Source: Coriaria nepalensis (taxonomy: Eukaryota > Streptophyta > Magnoliopsida > Cucurbitales > Coriariaceae). Taken from it: DNA of 64,000 nt. This document shows positions 50,781-62,964 of this stretch, one piece after another; within the stretch, counting starts at the first letter, position 1, and every line of letters begins with the position of its first letter. The DNA lies in contig CP114481.1 of NCBI GenBank assembly GCA_027186245.1, positions 33,945,501 to 34,009,500 on the forward strand. The letters run 5' to 3'. Position numbers and translations under genes: made by a program. The notes under the pieces are model-generated. The model did not search any database. It had not been told where the DNA came from and saw nothing but the letters and a program-made list of their open reading frames with translations.

Positions 50781-51630
50781 TTTTTTGCATAACTTGCAAA
50801 TGATTTATGCGAGGAAAGTGTGCATTCGTTTAACTTAAAATCATTTCAATGAGTCATTTCAAGTCAATGACTTATTTCAAAGCAAGTTGAACGAATTCTA
50901 TTTTTAAACTACAAACACAAGTTTTGTGCATAAGTTGCAAATGATCAATGCAAGGAAAGTGTGCATTCGTTTAACTTAAAATCATTTCAGTGAGTCATTT
51001 CAAGTCAATAAGTTATTTCTAACCAAGTCGAACGAATTCAATTTTTGCACTACAAACACAAGTTTTGTGCATAACTTGCAAATGATCATTGGAAGGAAAG
51101 TGTGCATTCATTTAACCTTGAAATCATTTCAATGAGTCATTTCAAGTCAATAACTTATTTCAAAGCAAGTCGAACGAATTTTATTTTTGCACTACAAACA
51201 GAAGTTTTGTGCATAACTTGCAAATGATCAATGCAAGGAAAGTGTGCATTCGTTTAACTTTAAAATCATTTCAATGAGTCATTTCAAGTCAATAACTTAT
51301 TTCAAAGCAGGTCGAACGAATTCTATTTTTTCACTACAAACAGAAGTTTTTTGCATAACTTGCAAATGATCAATGCAAGGAAAGTGTGCATTCGTTTAAC
51401 CTTAAAATCATTTCAGTGAGTCATTTCAAGTCAATAACTTATTTCAAAGCAAGTCGAACGAATTTTATTTTTGCACTACAAACAGAAGTTTTGTGCATAA
51501 CTTGCAAATGATCAATGCAAGGAAAGTGTGCATTCGTTTAACCTTAAAATCATTTCAATGAGTCATTTCAAGTCAATAACTTATTTCAAAGCAAGTCGAA
51601 CGAATTCAATTTTTGCACTACAAACACTAG
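50781..51630. repeat. 850-bp 6-mer higher-order repeat, unit 2
   Basis: Begins at a hybrid monomer: left half of the CACTACAAACACAAG class joined to TTTTTTGCATAAC of the TTTATGC class at 50,780/50,781. This junction turns the older seven-unit order into six. Confidence 0.9.
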
Positions 51631-52480
51631 TTTTTTGCATAACTTGCAAATGATTTATGCGAGGAAAGTGTGCATTCGTTTAACTTAAAATCATTTCAAT
51701 GAGTCATTTCAAGTCAATGACTTATTTCAAAGCAAGTTGAACGAATTCTATTTTTAAACTACAAACACAAGTTTTGTGCATAAGTTGCAAATGATCAATG
51801 CAAGGAAAGTGTGCATTCGTTTAACTTAAAATCATTTCAGTGAGTCATTTCAAGTCAATAAGTTATTTCTAACCAAGTCGAACGAATTCAATTTTTGCAC
51901 TACAAACACAAGTTTTGTGCATAACTTGCAAATGATCATTGGAAGGAAAGTGTGCATTCATTTAACCTTGAAATCATTTCAATGAGTCATTTCAAGTCAA
52001 TAACTTATTTCAAAGCAAGTCGAACGAATTTTATTTTTGCACTACAAACAGAAGTTTTGTGCATAACTTGCAAATGATCAATGCAAGGAAAGTGTGCATT
52101 CGTTTAACTTTAAAATCATTTCAATGAGTCATTTCAAGTCAATAACTTATTTCAAAGCAGGTCGAACGAATTCTATTTTTTCACTACAAACAGAAGTTTT
52201 TTGCATAACTTGCAAATGATCAATGCAAGGAAAGTGTGCATTCGTTTAACCTTAAAATCATTTCAGTGAGTCATTTCAAGTCAATAACTTATTTCAAAGC
52301 AAGTCGAACGAATTTTATCTTTGCACTACAAACAGAAGTTTTGTGCATAACATGCAAATGATCAATGCAAGGAAAGTGTGCATTCGTTTAACCTTAAAAT
52401 CATTTCAATGAGTCATTTCAAGTCAATAACTTATTTCACAGCAAGTCGAACGAATTCAATTTTTGCACTACAAACACAAG
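51631..52480. repeat. 850-bp 6-mer higher-order repeat, unit 3
   Basis: Begins at the second copy of the hybrid junction (here CACTAG before TTTTTT). It has private changes TTTATCTTTG near 52,316, AACATGC near 52,350 and TTTCACAGC near 52,437. It ends at 52,480, where the unit continues normally as TTTTGTGC. Confidence 0.9.
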
Positions 52481-54350
52481 TTTTGTGCATAACTTGCAAA
52501 TGATCAATGCAAAGAAAGTGTGCATTCGTTTAACCTTAAAATCATTTCAATGAGTTATTTCAAGTCAATAACTAATTTCAAAGCAAGTCGAACGAATTCT
52601 ATTTTTTCACTACAAACAGAAGTTTTTTGCATAACTTGCAAATGATTTATGCGAGGAAAGTGTGCATTCGTTTAACTTAAAATCATTTCAGTGAGTCATT
52701 TCAAGTCAATAAGTTATTTCTAACCAAGTCGAACGAATTCAATTTTTGCACTACAAACACAAGTTTTGTGCATAACTTGCAAATGATCATTGGAAGGAAA
52801 GTGTGCATTCATTTAACCTTGAAATCATTTCAATGAGTCATTTCAAGTCAATAACTTATTTCAAAGCAAGTCGAACGAATTTTATTTTTGCACTACAAAC
52901 ACAAGTTTTGTGCATAACTTGCAAATGATCAATGCAAGGAAAGTGTGCATTCGTTTAACTTTAAAATCATTTCAATGAGTCATTTCAAGTCAATAACTTA
53001 TTTCAAAGCAGGTCGAACGAATTCTATTTTTTCACTACAAACAGAAGTTTTTTGCATAACTTGCAAATGATCAATGCAAGGAAAGTGTGCATTCGTTTAA
53101 CCTTTAAATCATTTCAATGACTCATTTCAAGTCAATAACTTATTTCAAAGCAAGTCAAACGAATTCAATTTTTGCAGAGCAAACAGAAGTTTTTTGCATA
53201 ACTTGCAAATGATCAATGCAAGGAAAGTGTGCATTCGTTTAACTGAAAATCATTTCAATGAGTCATTTAAAGTCAATGACTTATTTCAAAGTAAGTTGAA
53301 CAAATTCTATTTTTTCACTACAAACACAAGTTTTGTGCATAACTTGCAAATGATCAATGCAAGGAAAGTGTGCATTCGTTTAACCTTAAAATCATTTCAA
53401 TGAGTCATTTCAAGTCAATAACTTATTTCAAAGCAAGTCGAACGAATTCAATTTTTGCAGTACAAACAGAAGTTTTGTGCATAACTTGCAAATGATCAAT
53501 GCAAAGAAAGTGTGCATTCGTTTAACCTTAAAATCATTTCAATGAGTCATTTCAAGTCAATAACTTATTTCAAAGCAAGTCGAACGAATTCTATTTTTTC
53601 ACTACAAACAGAAGTTTTTTGCATAACTTGCAAATGATTTATGCGAGGAAAGTGTGCATTCGTTTAACTTAAAATCATTTCAATGAGTCATTTCAAGTCA
53701 ATGACTTATTTCAAAGCAAGTTGAACGAATTCTATTTTTAAACTACAAACACAAGTTTTGTGCATAAGTTGCAAATGATCAATGCAAGGAAAGTGTGCAT
53801 TAGTTTAAATTAAAATCATTTCAATGAGTCATTTCAAGTCAATAAGTTATTTCTAACCAAGTCGAAAGAATTCAATTTTTGCACTACAAACACAAGTTTT
53901 GTGCATAACTTGCAAATGATCATTGGAAGGAAAGTGTGCATTCGTTTAACCTTAAAATCATTTCAATGAGTCATTTCAACTCAATAACTTATTTCAAAGC
54001 AAGTCGAACGAATTCTATTTTTGCACTACAAACAGAAGTTTTTTGCATAACTTGCAAATGATTTATGCGAGGAAAGTGTGCATTCGTTTAACTTTAAAAT
54101 CATTTCAATGAGTCATTTCAAGTCAATAACTTATTTCAAAGCAGGTCGAACGAATTCTATTTTTTCACTACAAACAGAAGTTTTTTGCATAACTTGCAAA
54201 TGATCAATGCAAGGAAAGTGTGCATTCGTTTAACCTTAAAATCATTTCAGTGAGTCATTTCAAGTCAATAACTTATTTCAAAGCAAGTCGAACGAATTTT
54301 ATTTTTGCACTACAAACAGAAGTTTTGTGCATAACTTGCAAATGATCAAT
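52481..54350. repeat. Satellite zone 11: cassette lacking its middle unit, and 2,125-bp-offset block
   Basis: At about 52.6-52.8 kb the TTTATGC unit is followed directly by the TAAGTTATTT unit; the usual AATGACTTATTT unit between them is absent. The block with TCAAACG, GCAGAGCAAAC and AAGTAAGTTGAAC (about 53.0-53.8 kb) recurs 2,125 bp later. CATTAGTTTAAATT occurs near 53,798, as at 49,690, 56,630 and 58,326. Confidence 0.78.
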
Positions 54351-54354
54351 GCAA

Positions 54355-55888
54355 GGAAAGTGTGCATTCGTTTAACCTTAAAATCATTTCAATGAGTCAT
54401 TTCAAGTCAATAACTTATTTCAAAGCAAGTCGAACGAATTCAATTTTTGCACTACAAACACAAGTTTTGTGCATAACTTGCAAATGATCAATGCAAAGAA
54501 AGTGTGCATTCGTTTAACCTTAAAATCATTTCAATGAGTTATTTCAAGTCAATAACTAATTTCAAAGCAAGTCGAACGAATTCTATTTTTTCACTACAAA
54601 CAGAAGTTTTTTGCATAACTTGCAAATGATTTATGCGAGGAAAGTGTGCATTCGTTTAACTTAAAATCATTTCAATGAGTCATTTCAAGTCAATGACTTA
54701 TTTCAAAGCAAGTTGAACGAATTCTATTTTTAAACTACAAACACAAGTTTTGTGCATAAGTTGCAAATGATCAATGCAAGGAAAGTGTGCATTCGTTTAA
54801 CTTAAAATCATTTCAGTGAGTCATTTCAAGTCAATAAGTTATTTCTAACCAAGTCGAACGAATTCAATTTTTGCACTACAAACACAAGTTTTGTGCATAA
54901 CTTGCAAATGATCATTGGAAGGAAAGTGTGCATTCATTTAACCTTGAAATCATTTCAATGAGTCATTTCAAGTCAATAACTTATTTCAAAGCAAGTCGAA
55001 CGAATTTTATTTTTGCACTACAAACAGAAGTTTTGTGCATAACTTGCAAATGATCAATGCAAGGAAAGTATGCATTCGTTTAACTTTAAAATCATTTCAA
55101 TGAGTCATTTCAAGTCAATAACTTAGTTCAAAGCAGGTCGAACGAATTCTATTTTTTCACTACAAACAGAAGTTTTTTGCATAACTTGCAAATGATCAAT
55201 GCAAGGAAAGTGTGCATTCGTTTAACCTTTAAATCATTTCAATGACTCATTTCAAGTCAATAACTTATTTCAAAGCAAGTCAAACGAATTCAATTTTTGC
55301 AGAGCAAACAGAAGTTTTTTGCATAACTTGCAAATGATCAATGCAAGGAAAGTGTGCATTCGTTTAACTGAAAATCATTTCAATGAGTCATTTAAAGTCA
55401 ATGACTTATTTCAAAGTAAGTTGAACAAATTCTATTTTTTCACTACAAACACAAGTTTTGTGCATAACTTGCAAATGATCAATGCAAGGAAAGTGTGCAT
55501 TCGTTTAACCTTAAAATCATTTCAATGAGTCATTTCAAGTCAATAACTTATTTCAAAGCAAGTCGAACGAATTCAATTTTTGCAGTACAAACAGAAGGTT
55601 TGTGCATAACTTGCAAATGATCAATGCAAAGAAAGTGTGCATTCGTTTAACCTTAAAATCATTTCAATGAGTCATTTCAAGTCAATAACTTATTTCAAAG
55701 CAAGTCGAACGAATTCTATTTTTTCACTACAAACAGAAGTTTTTTGCATAACTTGCAAATGATTTATGCGAGGAAAGTGTGCATTCGTTTAACTTAAAAT
55801 CATTTCAATGAGTCATTTCAAGTCAATGACTTATTTCAAAGCAAGTTGAACGAATTCTATTTTTAAACTACAAACACAAGTTTTGTGC
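54355..55888. repeat. 11-unit block repeated 7,076 bp apart, copy 1
   Basis: Matches about 61,431-62,964. GAGTTATTTC at 54,537/61,613 and the GCAGAGCAAAC unit with its following 69-codon open frame at 55,319/62,395 fix the offset. Differences are few (GAAAGTATGC near 55,066 and ACTTAGTTC near 55,121 are private here). The right edge is CATAAGTTGC versus CATAACTTGC. Confidence 0.82.
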
Positions 55889-55949
55889 ATAAGTTGCAAA
55901 TGATCAATGCAAGGAAAGTGTGCATTCGTTTAACTTAAAATCATTTCAG

Positions 55950-57140
55950 TGAGTCATTTCAAGTCAATAACTTATTTCAAAGCAAGTCGAACGAATTCTA
56001 TTTTTGCAGTACAAACAGAAGTTTTTTGCATAACTTGCAAATGATCAATGCAAGGAAAGTGTGCATTCGTTTAACTTAAAATCATTTCAATGAGTCATTT
56101 CAAGTCAATGACTTATTTCAAAGTAAGTTGAACAAATTCTATTTTTTCACTACAAACAGAAGTTTTGTGCATAACTTGCAAATGATCAATGCAAGGAAAG
56201 TGTGCATTCGTTTAACCTTAAAATCATTTCAATGAGTCATTTCAAGTCAATAACTTATTTCAAAGCAAGTCGAACGAATTCAATTTTTGCAGTACAAACA
56301 GAAGTTTTGTGCATAACTTGCAAATGATCAATGCAAAGAAAGTGTGCATTCGTTTAACCTTAAAATCATTTCAATGAGTCATTTCAAGTCAATAACTTAT
56401 TTCAAAGCAAGTCGAACGAATTCTATTTTTTCACTACAAACAGAAGTTTTTTGCATAACTTGCAAATGATTTATGCGAGGAAAGTGTGCATTCGTTTAAC
56501 TTAAAATCATTTCAATGAGTCATTTCAAGTCAATGACTTATTTCAAAGCAAGTTGAACGAATTCTATTTTTAAACTACAAACACAAGTTTTGTGCATAAG
56601 TTGCAAATGATCAATGCAAGGAAAGTGTGCATTAGTTTAAATTAAAATCATTTCAATGAGTCATTTCAAGTCAATAAGTTATTTCTAACCAAGTCGAACG
56701 AATTCAATTTTTGCACTACAAACACAAGTTTTGTGCATAACTTGCAAATGATCATTGGAAGGAAAGTGTGCATTCGTTTAACCTTAAAATCATTTCAATG
56801 AGTCATTTCAACTCAATAACTTATTTCAAAGCAAGTCGAACGAATTCTATTTTTGCACTACAAACAGAAGTTTTTTGCATAGCTTGCAAATGATTTATGC
56901 GAGGAAAGTGTGCATTCGTTTAACTTAAATTCATTTCAATGAGTCATTTCAAGTCAATGACTTATTTCAAAGCAAGTTGAACGAATTCTATTTTTAAACT
57001 ACAAACACAAGTTTTGTGCATATGTTGCAAATGATCAATGCAAGGAAAGTGTGCATTCGTTTAACTTAAAATCATTTCAGTGAGTCATTTCAAGTCAATA
57101 ACTTATTTCAAAGCAAGTCGAACGAATTCTATTTTTGCAG
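55950..57140. repeat. 12-mer duplication (1,696-bp offset), copy 1
   Basis: Matches about 57,646-58,836. CATTAGTTTAAATT (56,630/58,326) and CATATGTTGC (57,019/58,715) are both 1,696 bp apart. A private change is ATAGCTTGC near 56,880. Between the copies (57.14-57.65 kb) lie other units, including an AACTGATTTATG/AGTCCTTTAAAG pair. Confidence 0.82.
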
Positions 57141-57645
57141 TACAAACACAAGTTTTGTGCATAAGTTGCAAATGATCAATGCAAGGAAAGTGTGCATTCG
57201 TTTAACTTAAAATCATTTCAATGAGTCATTTCAAGTCAATGACTTATTTCAAAGTAAGTTGAACAAATTCTATTTTTTCACTACAAACACAAGTTTTGTG
57301 CATAACTTGCAAATGATCATTGGAAGGAAAGTGTGCATTCGTTTAACCTTAAAATCATTTCAATGAGTCATTTCAACTCAATAACTTATTTCAGAGCAAG
57401 TCGAACGAATTCTATTTTTTCACTACAAACAGAAGTTTTTTGCATAACTTGCAACTGATTTATGCAAGGAAAGTGTGCATTCGTTTAACATAAAATCATT
57501 TCAATGAGTCCTTTAAAGTCAATGACTTATTTCAAAGCAAGTTGAACGAATTCTATTTTTAAACTACAAACACAAGTTTTGTGCATAACTTGCAAATGAT
57601 CAATGCAAGGAAAGTGTGCATTCGTTTAACTTAAAATCATTTCAG

Positions 57646-58836
57646 TGAGTCATTTCAAGTCAATAACTTATTTCAAAGCAAGTCGAACGAATTCTATTTT
57701 TGCAGTACAAACAGAAGTTTTTTGCATAACTTGCAAATGATCAATGCAAGGAAAGTGTGCATTCGTTTAACTTAAAATCATTTCAATGAGTCATTTCAAG
57801 TCAATGACTTATTTCAAAGTAAGTTGAACAAATTCTATTTTTTCACTACAAACAGAAGTTTTGTGCATAACTTGCAAATGATCAATGCAAGGAAAGTGTG
57901 CATTCGTTTAACCTTAAAATCATTTCAATGAGTCATTTCAAGTCAATAACTTATTTCAAAGCAAGTCGAACGAATTCAATTTTTGCAGTACAAACAGAAG
58001 TTTTGTGCATAACTTGCAAATGATCAATGCAAAGAAAGTGTGCATTCGTTTAACCTTAAAATCATTTCAATGAGTCATTTCAAGTCAATAACTTATTTCA
58101 AAGCAAGTCGAACGAATTCTATTTTTTCACTACAAACAGAAGTTTTTTGCATAACTTGCAAATGATTTATGCGAGGAAAGTGTGCATTCGTTTAACTTAA
58201 AATCATTTCAATGAGTCATTTCAAGTCAATGACTTATTTCAAAGCAAGTTGAACGAATTCTATTTTTAAACTACAAACACAAGTTTTGTGCATAAGTTGC
58301 AAATGATCAATGCAAGGAAAGTGTGCATTAGTTTAAATTAAAATCATTTCAATGAGTCATTTCAAGTCAATAAGTTATTTCTAACCAAGTCGAACGAATT
58401 CAATTTTTGCACTACAAACACAAGTTTTGTGCATAACTTGCAAATGATCATTGGAAGGAAAGTGTGCATTCGTTTAACCTTAAAATCATTTCAATGAGTC
58501 ATTTCAACTCAATAACTTATTTCAAAGCAAGTCGAACGAATTCTATTTTTGCACTACAAACAGAAGTTTTTTGCATAACTTGCAAATGATTTATGCGAGG
58601 AAAGTGTGCATTCGTTTAACTTAAATTCATTTCAATGAGTCATTTCAAGTCAATGACTTATTTCAAAGCAAGTTGAACGAATTCTATTTTTAAACTACAA
58701 ACACAAGTTTTGTGCATATGTTGCAAATGATCAATGCAAGGAAAGTGTGCATTCGTTTAACTTAAAATCATTTCAGTGAGTCATTTCAAGTCAATAACTT
58801 ATTTCAAAGCAAGTCGAACGAATTCTATTTTTGCAG
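57646..58836. repeat. 12-mer duplication (1,696-bp offset), copy 2
   Basis: Second copy of 55.95-57.14 kb. It diverges at CAGTACAAACAGAAGTTTTTT versus CAGTACAAACACAAGTTTTGT near 58,837. Confidence 0.82.
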
Positions 58837-61430
58837 TACAAACAGAAGTTTTTTGCATAACTTGCAAATGATCAATGCAAGGAAAGTGTGCATTCGTTTA
58901 ACTTAAAATCATTTCAATGAGTCATTTCAAGTCAATGACTTATTTCAAAGTAAGTTGAACAAATTCTATTTTTTCACTACAAACACAAGTTTTGTGCATA
59001 ACTTGCAAATGATCAATGCAAGGAAAGTGTGCATTCGTTTAACCTTAAAATCATTTCAATGACTCATTTCAAGTCAATAACTTATTTCAAAGCAAGTCGA
59101 ACGAATTCTATTTTTTCACTACAAACAGAAGTTTTTTGCATAACTTGCAACTGATTTATGCAAGGAAAGTGTGCATTCGTTTAACATAAAATCATTTCAA
59201 TGAGTCCTTTAAAGTCAATGACTTATTTCAAAGCAAGTTGAACGAATTCTATTTTTAAACTACAAACACAAGTTTTGTGCATAACTTGCAAATGATCAAT
59301 GCAAGGAAAGTGTGCATTCGTTTAACTTAAAATCATTTCAATGAGTCATTTCAAGTCAATAAGTTATTTCTAACGAAGTCGAACGAATTCAATTTTTGCA
59401 CTACAAACACAAGTTTTGTTCATAACTTGCAAATGATCAATGCAAGGAAAGTGTGCATTCGTTTAACCTTAAAATCATTTCAATGAGTCATTTCAAGTCA
59501 ATAAGTTATTTCTAACCAAGTCGAACGAATTCAATTTTTGCACTACAAACACAAGTTTTGTGCATAACTTGCAAGTGATCAATGCAAGGAAAGTGTGCAC
59601 TCGTTTAACCTTAAAATCATTTCAATGAGTCATTTAAGTCAATGACTTATTTCAAAGCACGTCGAACGAATTCAATTTTTGCACTACAAACACAAGTTTT
59701 GTGCATAACTTGCAAATGATCAATGCAAGGAAAGTGTGCAGTCGTTTAACCTTAAAATCATTTCAATGAGTCATTTCAAGTCAATAACTTATTTCAAAGC
59801 AAGTCGAACGAATTCAATTTTTGCACTACAAACACAAGTTTTGTGCATAACTTCTAAATGATCAATGCAAGGAAAGTGTGCATTCGTTTAACCTTAAAAT
59901 CATTTCAATGAGTCATTTCAAGTCAATGACTTATTTCAAAGCACGTCGAACGAATTCCATTTTTGCACTACAAACACAAGTTTTGTGCATAACTTGCAAA
60001 TGATCAATGCAAGGAAAGTGTGCAGTCGTTTAACCTTAAAATCATTTCAATGAGTCATTTCAAGTCAATAACTTATTTCAAAGTAAGTCGAACGAATTCA
60101 ATTTTTGCACTACAAACACAAGTTTTGTGCATAACTTCCAAATGATCATTGCAAGGAAAGTGTGCATTCGTTTAACCTTAAAATCATTTCAATGAGTCAT
60201 TTCAAGTCAATAACTTATTTCAAAGCAAGTCGAACCAATTTTATTTATGCACTACAAACAGAAGTTTTGTGCATAACTTGCAAATGATCAATGAAAGGAA
60301 AGTGTGCATTCGTTTAACCTTAAAATCATTTCAATGAGTCATTTCAAGTCAATAACTTATTTCAAAGCAAGTCGAACGAATTCAATTTTTTCACTACAGA
60401 CAGAAGTTTTTTGCATAACTTGCAAATGATCAATGCAAGGAAAGTGTGCATTCATTTAACCTTTAAATCATTTCAATGAGTCATTTCAAGTCAATAACTT
60501 ATTTCAAAGCAAGTCGAAAGAATTCTATTTTTGCACTACAAACACAAGTTTTGTGTAGAACTTGCAAGTGATCAATGCAAGGAAAGTGTGCATTCGTTTA
60601 ACCTTAAAATCATTTCAATGAGTCATTTCAAGTCAATAACTTATTTCAAAGCAAGTCGAACGAATTCAATTTTTGCATTACAAACACAAGTTTTGTGCAT
60701 AACTTGCAAATGATCAATGCAAGGAAAGTGTGCATTCGTTTAACTTTAAAATCATTTCAATGAGTCATTTCAAGTCAATAACTTATTTCAAAGCAAGTCG
60801 AACGAATTCTATTTTTTCACTACAAACAGAAGTTTGTTGCATAACTTGCAAATGATCAATGCAAGGAAAGTGTGCATTCGTTTAACCTTTAAATCATTTC
60901 AATGACTCATTTCAAGTCAATAACTTATTTCAAAGCAAGTCGAACGAATTCTATTTTTGCAGTACAAACAGAAGTTTTTTGCATAACTTGCAACTGATTT
61001 ATGCAAGGAAAGTGTGCATTCGTTTAACATAAAATCATTTCAATGAGTCCTTTAAAGTCAATGACTTATTTCAAAGCAAGTTGAACGAATTCTATTTTTA
61101 AACTACAAACACAAGTTTTGTGCATAACTTGCAAATGATCAATGCAAGGAAAGTGTGCATTCGTTTAACTTAAAATCATTTCAATGAGTCATTTCAAGTC
61201 AATAAGTTATTTCTAACGAAGTCGAACGAATTCAATTTTTGCACTACAAACACAAGTTTTGTTCATAACTTGCAAATGATCAATGCAAGGAAAGTGTGCA
61301 TTCGTTTAACCTTAAAATCATTTCAATGAGTCATTTCAAGTCAATAAGTTATTTCTAACCAAGTCGAACGAATTCAATTTTTGCACTACAAACACAAGTT
61401 TTGTGCATAACTTGCAAGTGATCAATGCAA
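58837..61430. repeat. Satellite zone 12: TAACGAAG and GCAGTCG units
   Basis: TAACGAAGTCG followed by TTTTGTTCATAAC marks a unit at 59,371, found again at 61,214 and 63,055, spacings of 1,843 and 1,841 bp (13 units). GTGCAGTCG occurs at 59,741 and 60,025 (284 bp). The latter pattern returns near 63,566 and 63,850. Private changes near 60.2-60.6 kb include TTATTTATGC and GTGTAGAAC. Confidence 0.8.
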
Positions 61431-62964
61431 GGAAAGTGTGCATTCGTTTAACCTTAAAATCATTTCAATGAGTCATTTCAAGTCAATAACTTATTTCAAA
61501 GCAAGTCGAACGAATTCAATTTTTGCACTACAAACACAAGTTTTGTGCATAACTTGCAAATGATCAATGCAAAGAAAGTGTGCATTCGTTTAACCTTAAA
61601 ATCATTTCAATGAGTTATTTCAAGTCAATAACTAATTTCAAAGCAAGTCGAACGAATTCTATTTTTTCACTACAAACAGAAGTTTTTTGCATAACTTGCA
61701 AATGATTTATGCGAGGAAAGTGTGCATTCGTTTAACTTAAAATCATTTCAATGAGTCATTTCAAGTCAATGACTTATTTCAAAGCAAGTTGAACGAATTC
61801 TATTTTTAAACTACAAACACAAGTTTTGTGCATAAGTTGCAAATGATCAATGCAAGGAAAGTGTGCATTCGTTTAACTTAAAATCATTTCAGTGAGTCAT
61901 TTCAAGTCAATAAGTTATTTCTAACCAAGTCGAACGAATTCAATTTTTGCACTACAAACACAAGTTTTGTGCATAACTTGCAAATGATCATTGGAAGGAA
62001 AGTGTGCATTCATTTAACCTTGAAATCATTTCAATGAGTCATTTCAAGTCAATAACTTATTTCAAAGCAAGTCGAACGAATTTTATTTTTGCACTACAAA
62101 CAGAAGTTTTGTGCATAACTTGCAAATGATCAATGCAAGGAAAGTGTGCATTCGTTTAACTTTAAAATCATTTCAATGAGTCATTTCAAGTCAATAACTT
62201 ATTTCAAAGCAGGTCGAACGAATTCTATTTTTTCACTACAAACAGAAGTTTTTTGCATAACTTGCAAATGATCAATGCAAGGAAAGTGTGCATTCGTTTA
62301 ACCTTTAAATCATTTCAATGACTCATTTCAAGTCAATAACTTATTTCAAAGCAAGTCAAACGAATTCAATTTTTGCAGAGCAAACAGAAGTTTTTTGCAT
62401 AACTTGCAAATGATCAATGCAAGGAAAGTGTGCATTCGTTTAACTGAAAATCATTTCAATGAGTCATTTAAAGTCAATGACTTATTTCAAAGTAAGTTGA
62501 ACAAATTCTATTTTTTCACTACAAACACAAGTTTTGTGCATAACTTGCAAATGATCAATGCAAGGAAAGTGTGCATTCGTTTAACCTTAAAATCATTTCA
62601 ATGAGTCATTTCAAGTCAATAACTTATTTCAAAGCAAGTCGAACGAATTCAATTTTTGCAGTACAAACAGAAGGTTTGTGCATAACTTGCAAATGATCAA
62701 TGCAAAGAAAGTGTGCATTCGTTTAACCTTAAAATCATTTCAATGAGTCATTTCAAGTCAATAACTTATTTCAAAGCAAGTCGAACGAATTCTATTTTTT
62801 CACTACAAACAGAAGTTTTTTGCATAACTTGCAAATGATTTATGCGAGGAAAGTGTGCATTCGTTTAACTTAAAATCATTTCAATGAGTCATTTCAAGTC
62901 AATGACTTATTTCAAAGCAAGTTGAACGAATTCTATTTTTAAACTACAAACACAAGTTTTGTGC
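61431..62964. repeat. 11-unit block repeated 7,076 bp apart, copy 2
   Basis: Partner of 54.36-55.89 kb in the same order. It is inserted between units that elsewhere adjoin (the TAAGTTATTT/GCAAGTGATC unit on the left, and the AATGACTTATTT to TAACGAAG passage on the right), in register with the monomer phase. Confidence 0.82.

Noticed and set aside
60531..60713. 60-codon open frame
   Set aside because: Opened by a private change (GTGTAGAAC for GTGCATAAC) that removes the usual in-frame TAA. It is a satellite reading frame, without gene context.
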